DNA of 64,000 bases from Cryptomeria japonica (GCF_030272615.1 NC_081411.1:217326154-217390153), one strand, 5' to 3'. Positions 1-11,326 are shown, counted from the first letter of the stretch. Numbers and translations are program-made. Notes: a model not told the origin generated them from the sequence alone.

Positions 1-44
1 GATTTTCAATATTAACATCTGGAATCAAATCTTTTTAAGAACTC

Positions 45-390
45 GTGAATATATTTATTTCACAATACTCCTACAATGCAAGGAATGAGACAACAATGTT
101 GGATTTATGCAATGTTAAACAAAAGAATGGTGAATCTTTTATGATCTTCTTCCAGCGATGGAAATGGATGTTTAATATGTATCCAAGAGATGTACCTAAT
201 CAAGAAAAGATGGACATATTCATTGATAATCTTATCAGTGAAATGAGTTATTGACTAAAAATGCAATGTCCTCCCTCCTTCGCCAAGATGATTGAGAATG
301 GTCTGAAAATAGAAAATGGGATGGTAAAGAAAGGAGATCTAAAACTTTACAATAATTCTTACAACAACAACAACAACAATGGCAACTTTA
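45..390 (+). pseudogene. Ty3/gypsy gag fragment
   Basis: Two adjoining frames read as the middle and end of a retrotransposon Gag (Retrotrans_gag-type) domain. The first has the typical spacing of K-x-N-x-E-S-F followed by an aromatic, basic stretch (FFQRWKWM), an acidic and Q-rich step, and a hydrophobic I-x-N-L helix. The second begins MQCPPSFAKMIENGLKIE, the usual helix after that domain, and runs into an Asn-rich tract. A stop at about 252 separates the two pieces. No zinc knuckle, protease or polymerase follows, so this is a fragment. In a live element Gag packages the RNA in the cytoplasm. It may belong to the same old Ty3 copy as the integrase tail at 3955, split later by the copia piece at 1430-3030; that link is inference. 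Confidence 0.7.
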
Positions 391-1429
391 CAATAATTAT
401 TACCTTCATGATTTATGTCTCATTGTGTCCTAACTCCATTGTTCCTGGTTGCAGATGGTGTGCTCTTAGACAAGCACTAGTAGCTTCCAAGATGACATAT
501 GAAGAAATGACCGATAACTGATAGTTAACTGATACTATGATATGCAATACTAAATGATTGTGCTAAATGATTATGCTAAATTGCTTCAAGATTAAAACTA
601 ACAGATGCATAAGTTTTCACAAATTATTAGCTTGAAAACTCACTTGAAGACTAACTTGAAGGCTAATTTGAAGACTAACTCTTTCTCAACTCAAACTCCT
701 AATTTAATAGACTTTAAGAGGATAAGATGATGTGGCCCAAATCAATAGTCATGATCAGATCTATAGAATTGGATGGCTGTGAGCAAAGGTGAAGGTTGGG
801 AGAAAGGGGGAAGGAGAAGACAAGTGTCACTCATCTCACCTTGACTAGGTTGCTGACTGAGGGAATCTAGGGATGGTTGGAGAAGATTTAGGCATGAGAG
901 GACAAGTGGACTCAAGTCCTTCCTAAGATATAGGGATGTTGGAGGGAATATAAAAGAAAATTTAAGAAATATGTGTACATACACAATATTTCATTAAATT
1001 TGGAGGTTGAAGAATATGATGAATTAATATTTAAGAAATATTAATATCTTTAGCCACAGGATTGATGAGTTGGTAAAGGGAAGATGAAGTGGAGATGGAA
1101 GGTGAGTTGGAAAAGGGATTGAATAATTTAAAAATTATTTAATATTTGAGACTATATGGTAGAAGAATAACAATTAGATATTAGATATTCAAATGATTGG
1201 AGGAAATAATTAAATATTTAGATATTCAATTAATTGATTAAAAGAATAATTAAATATTAGATATTTAATTAATTAGAGAAATAGGATAGATTAATTAATT
1301 AATAAAATATTTCAATTAAATTAATTAATAGAAAGACATGAAATGAATTAAATAAATTAATCTTTTCAAATTAACTATTTAATAGAAGAATAAACATTAA
1401 ATAAATATAAAATATTTATTTAATCGCTC
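391..1429. other. Non-coding AT-rich stretch, no gene seen
   Basis: Nothing recognisable as coding. From about 1130 to 1430 the sequence is made of short TTAATTAAATAAAT-like words, the same low-complexity style found at 7020-7270 inside an LTR and at 48680-48960. A small reverse frame at 742-984 has no family-like motif. The left end of the copia LTR that follows cannot be placed; it may begin in or be cut off by this tract. Confidence 0.5.
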
Positions 1430-2092
1430 ATAGCCATTTTTATGTGTATACAATTGGTTTGTGGGATTATGTAACCGATCTATTTTATTATATTTTAGGT
1501 GGCTGACCTAATTGTTTAGGTCCCGAGTTGGTATAAATATGATGTAAGATCTCTTTGTAGATCATAGGTCATGGTTATGGGATTGAATATGTGTGAATAA
1601 AGTTGTAATCATATGCAGAGGTTTTGGTTGATCATAGTGATCGAATTGGGTTTGTGAAACAGGTTTAAGACCTCTAGCATTGAGCTTGACCAGAACTATA
1701 GTCAGGCATAGGATATGCTATTCTTGTAGTTCATTCATCTTTCTGGATTGTACTCTGGATTTATTTTATAGTCAGTGAGGCTCCTTTTGTGATGAGAAGT
1801 ATGATCTAGGTTGCATGTGCAAGCCTCTCTTATTTTAATCACATACTTGCTTCAGAAGTATTATCTAATTGTGGGTAGGCTTCCCACCATGGTTTTTCCG
1901 TTTATCAGGTTTTTCATGTAAAAAATAATGGTGTTATGTGTTATGGATGGTTGGTAATTGTTCTATGATTTATGTTTGTGGTTAATTGTTATATCTACTA
2001 TTCTGGTAAAATGTTTTATGTGCTTAAAGTTTTATAATCTATTGACAACTGATTCACACCCCCTTCTTAGTTGTCGACCAGTTATCCTAACA
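1430..2092 (+). repeat. 5'-truncated LTR of copia-1
   Basis: This is the right-hand part of an LTR of the same family as those at 10144-11312 and 20911-22168. Shared landmarks in order are the phrase TGGCTGACCTAATTGTTTA, a TATA-like GTATAAATATG near 1531, GTAAGATCTC, GTAGATCATAGG, and the palindromic block GTGGGTAGGCTTCCCACC at 1871-1888. It ends at TCCTAACA (2085-2092), just before a primer-binding site, so it is a 5' LTR. The first several hundred bases found in the other copies are absent or eroded beyond recognition. Confidence 0.75.
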
Positions 2093-2094
2093 AT

Positions 2095-2106
2095 CAGTAT
2101 CAGAGC
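2095..2106 (+). other. Primer-binding site of copia-1 (initiator tRNA-Met type)
   Basis: CAGTATCAGAGC lies two bases after the LTR end. It differs at the first base from TGGTATCAGAGC, the usual plant copia site that pairs with the 3' end of initiator tRNA-Met. It fixes the strand and the LTR edge. Confidence 0.75.
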
Positions 2107-2148
2107 TTGGTCCTCTCTACAAAAGCTTAACTACTTAAGGAAGATCCT

Positions 2149-3030
2149 ATGGCAACTAATAGTTCAACTACATCTATTTTCTGGAGAGAAACCCCTAAGC
2201 TTGATTCGACAAATTACAGGGTATGGAAGATTCAGATGGAGACTCATTTGAGATGTATTGGGAAAGAGATTTGGGAGATCACAGGGAAAGGATATACTCC
2301 TCATAATCTGACATCTTGCAATCCTCCTCAAACAAATTTGGATAAGGACATTGAAAATGATTGTATAGCTAGAGAAGCACTCTTGAGTGCACATTCTGAT
2401 CAACAAATTATGGGATTAATTGACCAATTATCTACGGAGGCTATATGGGATAATTTGGAGGCTCTGAACCCTACTGTTAAGATTTCTAAACTTGGTGGTT
2501 ACCGGGAGAGGTATGAGAATCTGAAGATGAAAGAAGATGAAATGATTACTCATTTTATGGAAAGAGTTAATGAAATTTATGGGAATTCAGTGATGTGGTG
2601 AATCTCTAAGTGAAGATGAGATTGTTTCTAAAGTATTGAGATCTTTGCCTCCAACTTACAAGAAGAAGGATATTGCAATTAATAAGCTGGGAATAATGGC
2701 TAACACTTCTATTGACAGGGATACTTTGGTTGGAAAGTTATCTACTTTTGAGCTTGAACAATTTGGTCCTCAAGGAGTTGCAAAGATTGAATCTGCTTTT
2801 CACACATCTGCATCATCAACTGGAAAGAGTGATTGGAAAGCTTTATATGTGAAGGAACTGGAGGAAATGAGGAAAGATATGATGAGTTTGAGCTACTTGA
2901 AGCCCTATTTGCTATAAGAGTACCTAAAGGTCCGACAAGAAGTAAGTATGAAGGAAAATCACCTTTTAAATGTTTTGCATGTAATAAGATAGGTCATGCA
3001 CTTGCAACCTACACACATAAAAGAGAGGGA
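2149..3030 (+). pseudogene. copia-1 gag (UBN2-type), frameshifted and truncated
   Basis: The frame opens 43 bases after the primer-binding site. It shows the copia Gag start (a Ser/Thr-rich leader, then L-D-x-x-N-Y-R-V-W-K and M-E-T-H-L-R), followed by A-I-W-D-N-L-E and the helix Y-E-N-L-K-M-K-E-D-E-M-I. It breaks near 2600, resumes in another frame (I-V-S-K-V-L-R-S-L-P-P-T-Y) and reaches a zinc knuckle at about 2968-3010, where CFACNKIGHA keeps the first Cys pair and His but has lost the last Cys. Homology to the copia-A gag at 11371-12506 stops near 3020-3030. Protease, integrase and polymerase are missing, so this copy is cut off at its 3' side. Confidence 0.8.
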
Positions 3031-3950
3031 AATGTTGTTGGGATTGGCGGTTTGCCTTCCGGTCAAACCCCATTTTGGAATTAACGAAGTGGTTGTAAAA
3101 TGCTGCAAGTAAATGAAAGGAAATGTTTGAAGTAGAATCCACCTCAAGAAGGGGATGTAATTGAAATGTTGATACCTTTGTATATGAATTTGCTTGAATG
3201 GATATGTGAAATAGGATGTCTTGAATGTTGATAGAAATCTCATCTTCAATGGTTGAATCCTTATCTTTAATGCAACACCTAGCCTTGAAAGGAGACTTGA
3301 AATGCTTAATTCTTGAATGCTTGATGCTTGATGATAATGTCACCTCATAATTTTTCCTTATGATCCTCTTATCTTAACTTATTTTTGCTTATGAAAATAG
3401 GAGGGGAAGTGCTCCTTATATACTTGGCAATTAGGGGTGTTTAGATAATTTCACGTCTTAGGCTGACATAGGAAAACTTTTCCCGCTCAACAATTGACAA
3501 GGCCAATGCAAGGAGGAATCAAAGGGGGCTCAAAATAGGGCTAGGACAAGGACACCACACCCCTATCCTAAGAGGACAAGGGAACCATGCCCCTGTCCTA
3601 GGGGGACAGGGGGCCACGCCCTTGTCCTACCCCAATTTAGGATAGGTAGCAGCAAAAGGGTGGTGGAAAATGATGAAATATGCAAATTTTTAATGTCATG
3701 AGCATGTTTTGGGTCTCTGAGTAGACCTAGGGAATCGTCTACTAATGAAAAGACCCAAATGTAGTCAAAAATTGCAAAGGTCACAATTTTATGATGCTAC
3801 AATATCAAAATAACTGGAGGAAAAAGTTCTCCAATTTTAAGTCAAAAAGCATACTTGTTGATCCTAAGTCTCCATCATGTCATGATAATTTCACTTATTT
3901 TTGCAATCATAAGCCTTCATCACTCATCTACTTGTTCTGTACATCCATTC
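3031..3950. other. Non-coding junction region with a short GC-rich tandem repeat
   Basis: No family-like frame on either strand; the reverse frames at 2959-3343 look like chance. At 3541-3626 there are three imperfect copies of a 27-30-base unit built on CTA-N-GGACAAGG and a C-rich CCCTGTC half. Each half is nearly the reverse complement of the other, so the RNA could fold. The rest is AT-rich and probably belongs to an old element that I cannot name. Confidence 0.45.
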
Positions 3951-3954
3951 CCTT

Positions 3955-4365
3955 ATGGCGATACATTATGGAGCTTCCTTGAGGGACATTGTTATCAGAG
4001 ATGCCCAAACTTCTTTAGGTGACATGCATATGGGCCTATGCAGTTCACACATTAGTAATTCTACCTTAGTTCCTTCATCAAGGAAGACAATCAAGGGAGA
4101 AACATATCATTCATTCAAAGAAAAACGCAGCTACAATCATAAGGTAAAGTCGCACACATTTGAGGTGGGTGACTTAATTCTCAAAGAAAATCCTAAGAAT
4201 CAGCAAGACAGAGAGAAGAAGGGAAAGTTCAAACCAAATTGTCTTGGTCCTTACCTCATCACATCAGCCTATGGATCAAGTGCATATCATCTCTCAACAC
4301 TACCTGGATAACCTTTAGAAGATCCTATTAACAACATGCACCTTTGCAGGTTTTACACATAGCTC
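3955..4365 (+). pseudogene. Ty3/gypsy integrase C-terminal end (GPY/F module)
   Basis: The last part of a Ty3-type polyprotein. After a eroded stretch, residues read K-S-H-T-F-E-V-G-D-L-I-L-K-E-N-P, then GKFKPNCLGPYLIT, then the usual tail A-Y-H-L-S-T-L and D-P-I-N-N-M-H-L. The GPY step marks the GPY/F module, a DNA-binding part at the C-terminus of Ty3 integrases. In a live element integrase joins the cDNA to the chromosome in the nucleus. A stop falls near 4310 between the last two motifs. Nothing of the integrase core, RNase H or reverse transcriptase is left upstream, so the copy is 5'-truncated. The downstream polypurine tract and LTR at 6991-7639 most likely belong to it. Confidence 0.8.
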
Positions 4366-6990
4366 TTCAGATATCATAATATCAAAAAATACAAAAAAAA
4401 ATCATAAAAATATAAAAATCATTACTTGGTGAAAACCTGGCAAATAGGTGCCTTGTGACACAAAAAAAATTGAAAAAATTAACAAAAGTAAAGATAAATA
4501 AATCTGTCCAATGGTGAAAACCACTCCGATGGCACTCGGGGTGACTACCATGGTAAAAACCAGGCTATCGGCGCCATGTGTAAAGACATTGCTCCTCCCT
4601 TCAAGATTCAATCTTATCCTTTCACTTTGCACACACTCACAACCTATGCATCCATAATAAATTTTCCTATTTCCATCATAGTTTGTTATTGATCTACCTA
4701 AGATTGGTTAGCCATTAAACCTCTCTTTTCACCCTTTCCTTCCATAATAAATCAAGTCCAATCTACAACTGGGACAAAATCCTAAATCTAGTGATGGAAG
4801 CGGTACCCTGAGCATCACATGTTTTTTAGGAGTATCATCATTTCTTTCCTCCTTTTTGCGCACAATCCACAATAAAAGTCATTTGCATCGCCGATCCGCA
4901 ATAAAGTTTCATTATTCTTTGCAGTAAAGTATCAGTTTCATGGATTCAAGTAAGTTTTAGATGAGACACAAGTAGTAGTAGGCTTTCAGCAAATCAAATC
5001 TTTTAGCAGACTTTGGCAGCAACATGGTTCTTAGCATGATCTATCCTTTATTATGATGATAGTATTGTGATCAAATAAAACATGTTAACATATGTGGCAA
5101 GAAACACAAATAAATTGAATATTTCATTGTGTTGGTGTCAAGTCGTGGGTTTCTTTTGATTTTATCTTTTGGTGACATGGATTTTATCTTTTCCGGGATG
5201 TCTTTGACTAGATATTATATCTCCAGTATTTTTTTGACTAGAAAGGTGAGGATGGGATATATTCACCTATTGTTTTGTTGTCTGTGGATTGTCTCTTAGT
5301 AATGATATGGCTTGTCCAAGGATATGAGGACATTGTGAGTCTAGTGTGAGCTAGGGCATTCCATGTTTGCAACAATCTGATCTCCATGCAAATGGGTACA
5401 ATGACTTTCTAGGTCGAACCTATATCTTGATTGTCATAACCTATTTGCCATAATAAAGCTCAATGATGATAAAGCACAAGAATCTCTTTCACTTCCATAT
5501 CTTCTACCTTCCATCCCCCTTTCTTGATTCACCTCCATTATCCTTCCCTGAGTTTGTGTAGCCTGCTATCACATGACTTAGTATAATGACATGCCAAAAT
5601 TATCTGCATTTCATGTAGTTTGCACCTGCATTATTACATGTTAGCATTATATACATACATATAGATATCACAATTTCATCACATCTTGCATATATCATTG
5701 GTTTGTATCTGCATTCTTATTTATTAAACATAAAATGCCAAAATAATAACACATCATGCATCTCATCCTATAAATAATCATATCATATCATTACCATATA
5801 CTCATCTGCATTTATTACATATAAACCCAGAGAAAGAACAAAAATATATTGCATTTCATCATGTACATATTCACATCCATATCATAAGAATCATAAAACA
5901 ATCATAAGGCATATAGAACATCACATAGTACACATGCATATAGCTGCCACAAGGAATGAGTCATCTCATATATATATCAAAAATTCATGTGTCATAATAC
6001 AATGATGTCAATATCTCATAAGGCTACAAAATCACCTAAAGGTGTCTACATCATCATACAAAAACATATACAAAATGGGATCCAAGAGAGTTATGATGAA
6101 TACCCTCCCTCGAAGCCAGCTTACCTTGAAGGAATCTGAGCTCCAGAAGGACCAGCCCTTGGAACATCTCATTTGTCCCCTCTTGCACACCCTACAGGAC
6201 CAATTTTTCACCAAAGTAGTTAACAATCTTTTTTTGCCCAAATCTCAGGCATATATACAATGTATCTCAATCCCATCACCTGGATCACGACATGGTCCTC
6301 AATAGTCAGATTTGTTTGTAATATCTATCTAGACTCAATCTAGGGTAAGTACTTTTACATCGAATCAAATCAAGTGTGTCAGTCCTATTGGTACTCGTGT
6401 CTATCACATGGTGTTGTTCATCAGGCTCTATCCTAGTGCTTATGTCTATCACATGGCATTGCATCCTAGTGTATATATTTATCACATTGCACTATATCCT
6501 ATCTTGGTAGAGCACTAGCTGGATTTTATCAATTCAATGGCTTATCCTACACTCAGATTAGCAAACCTACCTATTTAGAGCACCTTTTGAGTGAGTCCTC
6601 TCAATAGCTTATCCAATTGGCAACGTATGTTTATCATAGAATTATCAATTCTAGCCTTGTTTTTCAGTTGTCTTTCCTAGGGAACCTGTTTGAGTGAATC
6701 CTCTCAGGAGCTTATCCTAATGATAGCGTATGTTCATCACAAAACTATCAATTTTGACCTCTCAAGACATAGACATGATTCTGTTGATTCCTCGAGTCAT
6801 TCTTTTTTCTATATGACCTTGTCATCCTATTTTGTCAGTCCTTTTTAGCCTTTCTTTCTTATTGAGAGATTGTCTACAATCTTTTCAAACATTTTCATCC
6901 AATCTCTCGAGGGGGCATATCATTCCCATCATGGGGAAACTTTGTATCAGTTTATCTTATCTTCTTTGAGCTAACGTGACAAGCTACATT
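4366..6990 (+). other. Long non-coding 3' tail of the Ty3 element
   Basis: About 2.6 kb without a credible gene between the integrase end and the polypurine tract. Near the start, at about 4428-4590, three decayed copies of a GGTGAAAACC-led unit about 35 bases long lie spaced apart (4428, 4513, 4551), ending in GGTGCC or GGCGCC-like words. The rest is AT-rich, with many short CATAT, ATCAT and TCATCACATC words between 5600 and 6020. The frame at 6042-6305 has no family motif and I treat it as chance. Confidence 0.5.
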
Positions 6991-7009
6991 GTCTCAAAGA
7001 GGGACAAAA
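6991..7009 (+). other. Polypurine tract before the Ty3 3' LTR
   Basis: CAAAGAGGGACAAAA runs directly up to the TG of the LTR at 7010. In LTR elements such a purine run resists RNase H and primes plus-strand DNA. Together with the integrase end upstream it makes the following LTR a 3' LTR. Confidence 0.65.
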
Positions 7010-7639
7010 TGTTGACACCTAAAATTGTCTTGTCTAATTAAATAAATATTTTTATTTAATTAATTCTTTTATCTTAAGTCTTCTATTAATTAAATAAATC
7101 TTTATGTATTTAATTAATTCATTAATCCTCATCTAAGCCTTTCCTCATTTAAATAAATACTTTTATTTATTTAAATTGTCATTTTCCAAAATTAAATAAA
7201 TATTTTATTTATTTAATTGATCCCACGTCCTTTATTAATTAAATAAATATTTATTTATTTAATTAACTCATTAGCCTTTTCTACCCATGACACATGTCAC
7301 TCATCTCTTAATTCCTCTCTTACCTACCCCCTTTATCTTTTAATAATTTCCTCTACCTACCCTTTAATCCTAGTCGACCCTTAATCCTATCCCCACATTT
7401 TTTACAGTGTTCTCTATAAAAGAGGATACTCTCCTTTATTATCAGCCCTAATCATCTAATTGTCAAATCCCTTATGCAATCAAGATATCAACCACAATCC
7501 ATTCTTTTTTGAGCTCTTGTGCACACATAAAATCTGAGAGAAAATATATCAAATAAGATCGATGGAGATAGGAGACAATGGAGATTGAAACCCTACTTGA
7601 CATGTGAATGGTAATATTTATTTATTTTATTTTTTTACA
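7010..7639 (+). repeat. Ty3-type 3' LTR with TATA box
   Basis: It starts TGTTGACACCTAAAATTGTC. The first 260 bases are rich in repeated TTAATTAAATAAAT words. A clear TATA box, CTATAAAAGAGG, lies at 7413-7424, as expected for the U3/R boundary. The right end is uncertain; I place it at the ACA near 7637-7639. The same starting words appear in reverse at 48979, so this LTR family is present twice. Confidence 0.6.
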
Positions 7640-7968
7640 TGATCTTAGGTATCTCTATTGGTATTGGTGAATGTTTCATTGTAGGATCTAGATTGTTTGT
7701 GGTTGAAACTTTATGGTTTTATCATAGTTTGTTATCCTTTTTTGTCATAGACAAGGATATCCTAGATAATAATGACCAATCAATTGAAAGTCTCCCTTGT
7801 ACTTGGGAAACCCCATTGCAACTAGAAGTAGCTTATGAGTTGTTAGGTTTTGGTGAGGAGGAAGCAGCAAATCCAGAGGCTGAAGCTATAGAGAATCAAT
7901 TCTTAATTCAAAAAATCTTGGAATCTATGGATAGTGAGGAAGAATGTGAGGAGTGTGAGGTAGTATGA
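7640..7968 (+). pseudogene. Acidic frame, possibly LINE-A leader region
   Basis: About 110 codons are open. The second half is strongly acidic (E-E-E-A-A-N-P-E-A-E-A, later D-S-E-E-E-C-E-E-C-E). It lies just upstream of the LINE-A endonuclease. A further stretch at about 8130-8250, with R-G-R-K-C-L-G-E-L and D-G-L-A-E-D-Q, looks like the low-complexity leader found before the endonuclease in plant LINEs. I do not recognise a domain in the acidic part, and it could be chance next to the LTR. Confidence 0.3.
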
Positions 7969-8250
7969 AATTGACATGATAAATTCCTTCACCTACCAAC
8001 CAGAACAATTTTTAGGGAAGGAATACTGAGACAGGGAATCCCTCTATCTTGGAGGATAGCAAGAATGGTTCTAAACTGGGCATTATGAAAAATGGATAGA
8101 ATAAAGATAGCCCGGACTGTGTGAAAGAGTCCAAGAAAAGAGGAAGGAAATGTTTGGGTGAATTAAGGTCTTTGGATGGCCTTGCAGAAGATCAAGGCTT
8201 AACATCCTTTTTTAACTCAAGGAAGGGAAAGGTCCTTCCCAAGGATCAAT

Positions 8251-9009
8251 GAAACTCATTACATGGAATGTTAGGAGCATGACTACCCCTAACAAATAGC
8301 ACATCATAGCATGCAACATTCTCACATGGAAATCTGAGCTTATCTTAATATAAGAAACAAAACTAGAATTAGAGGAGGTTGAAATCTTCATTTAGAAGAT
8401 GGGTGGCTAGCAGATGGATTCAGTTGGAGCTGAAGGAGCCCTATGAGGTATAGGTATAATATGGGACTTTAGAAAAGTGACTTTTGAAATCATATATAGT
8501 AGTAGACATTGGATGGGGGTCGAGTGAGAACTATCCATAGTGACTTATCCTTTTTTATGTTTAACTTTTATGGTCCTATCTAGTCTGATAAGAAGTTAGA
8601 ACTTTGGCAGGAGCCAGAAGGAGTTTTTTCTCTAAATATAACAAACCAAATTATTATAGGTGGGGATTTTAATGCCATTTTGGATCTTGCTGAGAAAAGA
8701 GATGGACTAAGAAGAGAACCCCAGTCTCTGAAATATTTTAGGGAATGGGTAAACTAGAATAATTTGATGGAGATCAAGGCTATAAATGAAATCTACACAT
8801 GGAACAATAGAAGATTAGGCTTTGGTCATATTGCCGAAAAATTGGATAGATTTCTTTTTAAAGGCAATCTGATTAGCTTCCCTTTTGTTATGAAATCTAA
8901 CGTCCTTCCTACTTCAGGATCAGATCACTTCCTAGTTCAATTGACTATTGAAGAAGATAAAGGTCATCCTAGGTGTCCATTCAAATTTGAAAAAAAAATG
9001 AATGTTTGA
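8251..9009 (+). pseudogene. LINE-A apurinic endonuclease domain, broken
   Basis: An endonuclease/exonuclease/phosphatase-type domain of a non-LTR retrotransposon. It opens with K-L-I-T-W-N-V-R-S-M (the T-W-N-V-R start motif). After several frame breaks comes I-I-G-G-D-F-N-A-I-L-D near 8660, then E-I-Y-T-W-N-N-R-R and E-K-L-D-R-F-L, and last S-G-S-D-H-F-L-V-Q near 8925. The catalytic Asp-Asn pair (GDFN) and the final SDH are kept. In live LINEs this enzyme nicks the target DNA to start reverse transcription. There are several stops and at least two shifts. The polymerase follows at 9400-10143. Confidence 0.8.
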
Positions 9010-9399
9010 TGATAACTTTCTAAGCCTCATTGGTCATTGGTGGAATGAAGAACAATTTATTGGGTCAAAACTATTTTGTTTCATTTCAAAATTAAAATTC
9101 ATCAAGAGAAAAAGTAAAGAATAAGAAAGATCCAGGAGATCTCAATGAGAAAGTATTAAAAGAAGGTATGGATTAGACCAACTTTCTAGAAGAAAAGGAT
9201 TTATTAAGTAGATATAAAGTTATTTTGACCAAAGAAGAAGTTTTCTTGAAATAGAAGTCCAGAGATACTTGGTTACAATAAAGAGATAGAAATACAAAAA
9301 AAATCACAATAGCACTAAGAAAAAGAGAAACTTAAATAGGATTACCCAGATAAAAAATCCTGCAAGGATTATGATTGAAGACCTTGAGTCTAGATCATC

Positions 9400-10143
9400 A
9401 GAAGTGGTCAAATACTTTAAAAATAGTCTAAATAGCTAGGAAGCATCAGATGGGATAGCTCAAGTAGAAATTCTAAAAAAAATCCCTAACTTAGTATCAG
9501 AAGAACAAGATCGAATGCTCAATAGTAAATATGTAGAGGTAGAGATCCTTACAACATTAAATCATCTATACCTTGATAAAGCCCCTAGTCCAGATGGTTT
9601 CCTAGCATGCTACTTCCAAAAGTGTTGGTAGATTCTGGGCAAAGATTTGGTGACAACACTAGATCCTGCTAGAAATCTAGGAAAATTCTTGAAGAAGATT
9701 AATAAAAAATTTATTACCTTAATCCCCAAAAATGAGAAGGTAGAGGACTTTGATGACTTCAGGACTATCTCCCTTTGCAACACAATTTATGAAATTTTAG
9801 CTAAGACTTTGGCCAACAAGATCAAGAGAATTTTAACAAGCACCACAATAGATGAACAAACTGGGTTTGTTCCACAAAGATCCATCTTTGATGGAATCAT
9901 CATTGCTCAACAAACAATCCACACCATTCAGAATAATCTCTTTCCTAGTATGCTAATAAAACTAGATATAAAAAAATCCTAAAATAAAGTGGACTGGAGG
10001 TTCTTATGTAAAAGTCTTCAAGCTTTTGGATTCTCAAAAAAATGGGTTAACTTCATCTATGAGTGCATAAATTATCCATCCTAGTCAATGGCACCCTAAA
10101 AAGATTATTTGACATTTCTAGAGGTGTCAGAAAGGAAGACCCT
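9400..10143 (+). pseudogene. LINE-A reverse transcriptase, 5' half
   Basis: Starts with a linker and then shows ordered LINE polymerase motifs: D-K-A-P-S-P-D-G-F at about 9576; F-I-T-L-I-P-K with D-F-R-T-I-S-L-C near 9712-9775; A-K-T-L-A-N-K-I-K-R-I; E-Q-T-G-F-V-P-Q-R-S-I-F-D-G near 9855; L-I-K-L-D-I-K-K-S followed by a stop and N-K-V-D-W. The first catalytic Asp (L-D-I) is kept. At R-G-V-R-K-E-D-P (10118-10143) the frame ends because the copia-A LTR begins there; the rest of the polymerase, including FADD, is not found downstream on this strand. Confidence 0.85.
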
Positions 10144-11312
10144 TTTTGGCCATTTGGTGGAATTGATTATGTGTTGCATTGATGTTTTTTCATTATCTTT
10201 TTGGATGCTTTACTAACACCCTTCTTATCCCAGTAGGTTGAGTGGTTTCTGGTTGATTTGGATCTGGCAGGATCTGGTAGGCTCCAATATAGTTTGGTGA
10301 TGGAATTGGCTTGTTCATGATATTCATGCTCATATTTGGTTAGTTGGTTTCGGTCTGGTGATCAGATGCTATCCTTCTTTCTTAGAAGCTTGGTTTTTGG
10401 TTCCGACGAGGGTTTCACTAACAGAGCTTTTGATGAAGATCTTTGATGAATTGCATAAGTGGTGTTAGTGCAGTTTCTAGTAGAGTTTGAAGATGTTGTT
10501 GGTTATCATGTTCGAGACTTGGCCGATGGAGATCATTTTTGTAGTGTGTGGACCTATATTGGGTCTCGGTTGATCTAGGTTATGGGCCAACTTTAATGTA
10601 ATGTGTGGATTGGACCTCTCAATGTATTTTTGGAATGTCTTAAGTGTTGGATATTATTTGTTTTGTCTAAGGCTGACATGGTTTGTAATTATGTAATTGG
10701 TTTATTGTCTTGTGGCTGACCTAATTGTTTATGGTTGAGGGTTTGTATATATAGATGTAAAATCTCATTGTAGATCATCATGGTTATGTTATAGGTCATG
10801 GTCAAGGAATGTAATGTGCGAATAATATAATATCATTCAAGAAGAGGATTTGGTCGATCATTGGAGATCTAATTGGGTTTATGTAAGTGGATTTAGTCCT
10901 CCGATATTGTGCTTAATCGGAACTATACTCAGACATAGGAGATGCTATCTTTTGCATTTCAACACTTTTCCGGATTGTAGTCTGGATTTATATGTAGTCA
11001 ATGAGTCTCCTTATGTGATGAGCAGTGTGCTCTAGGTTGTTATCCTTCCTGCAAGTGTTGGCCCCTCAATTTTAATTCACATACTTACTACATAAGTATT
11101 ATCTGACTGTGGGTAGGCTTCCCACCATGTTTTTTCCCTTTACCAAGTTTTCCACATATAAATCTTCATGTCATGTGGATGGTTTTATTCTATGATTATT
11201 GTTTATGCTTAATTGGCTTAACTACTATTGTGGTATTAATGTTCACATAATCTATGACAATTGATTCACCCCTTGCTCTCAGTTGTCTTTCGGTCATTTG
11301 AACTGTCTAATA
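10144..11312 (+). repeat. 5' LTR of copia-A
   Basis: About 1.17 kb. Its first bases match the 3' LTR start at 20851 (GGCCATTTGGTGGAATTGAT), except that the opening TG has become TT. Inside are a TATA-like GTATATATAGATG near 10746, the TAGATCATCATGG phrase, and the palindromic block GTGGGTAGGCTTCCCACC at 11109-11126. It ends CTAATA, one base and then the primer-binding site. Confidence 0.85.
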
Positions 11313-11314
11313 AT

Positions 11315-11326
11315 TGGTATCAGAGC
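11315..11326 (+). other. Primer-binding site of copia-A
   Basis: TGGTATCAGAGC, a perfect match to the plant copia site for initiator tRNA-Met, lies two bases after the LTR end and 45 bases before the gag start. Confidence 0.92.

Noticed and set aside
742-984. Minus-strand frame of 80 codons
   Set aside because: No motif, no neighbour, and composition like the surrounding non-coding DNA.
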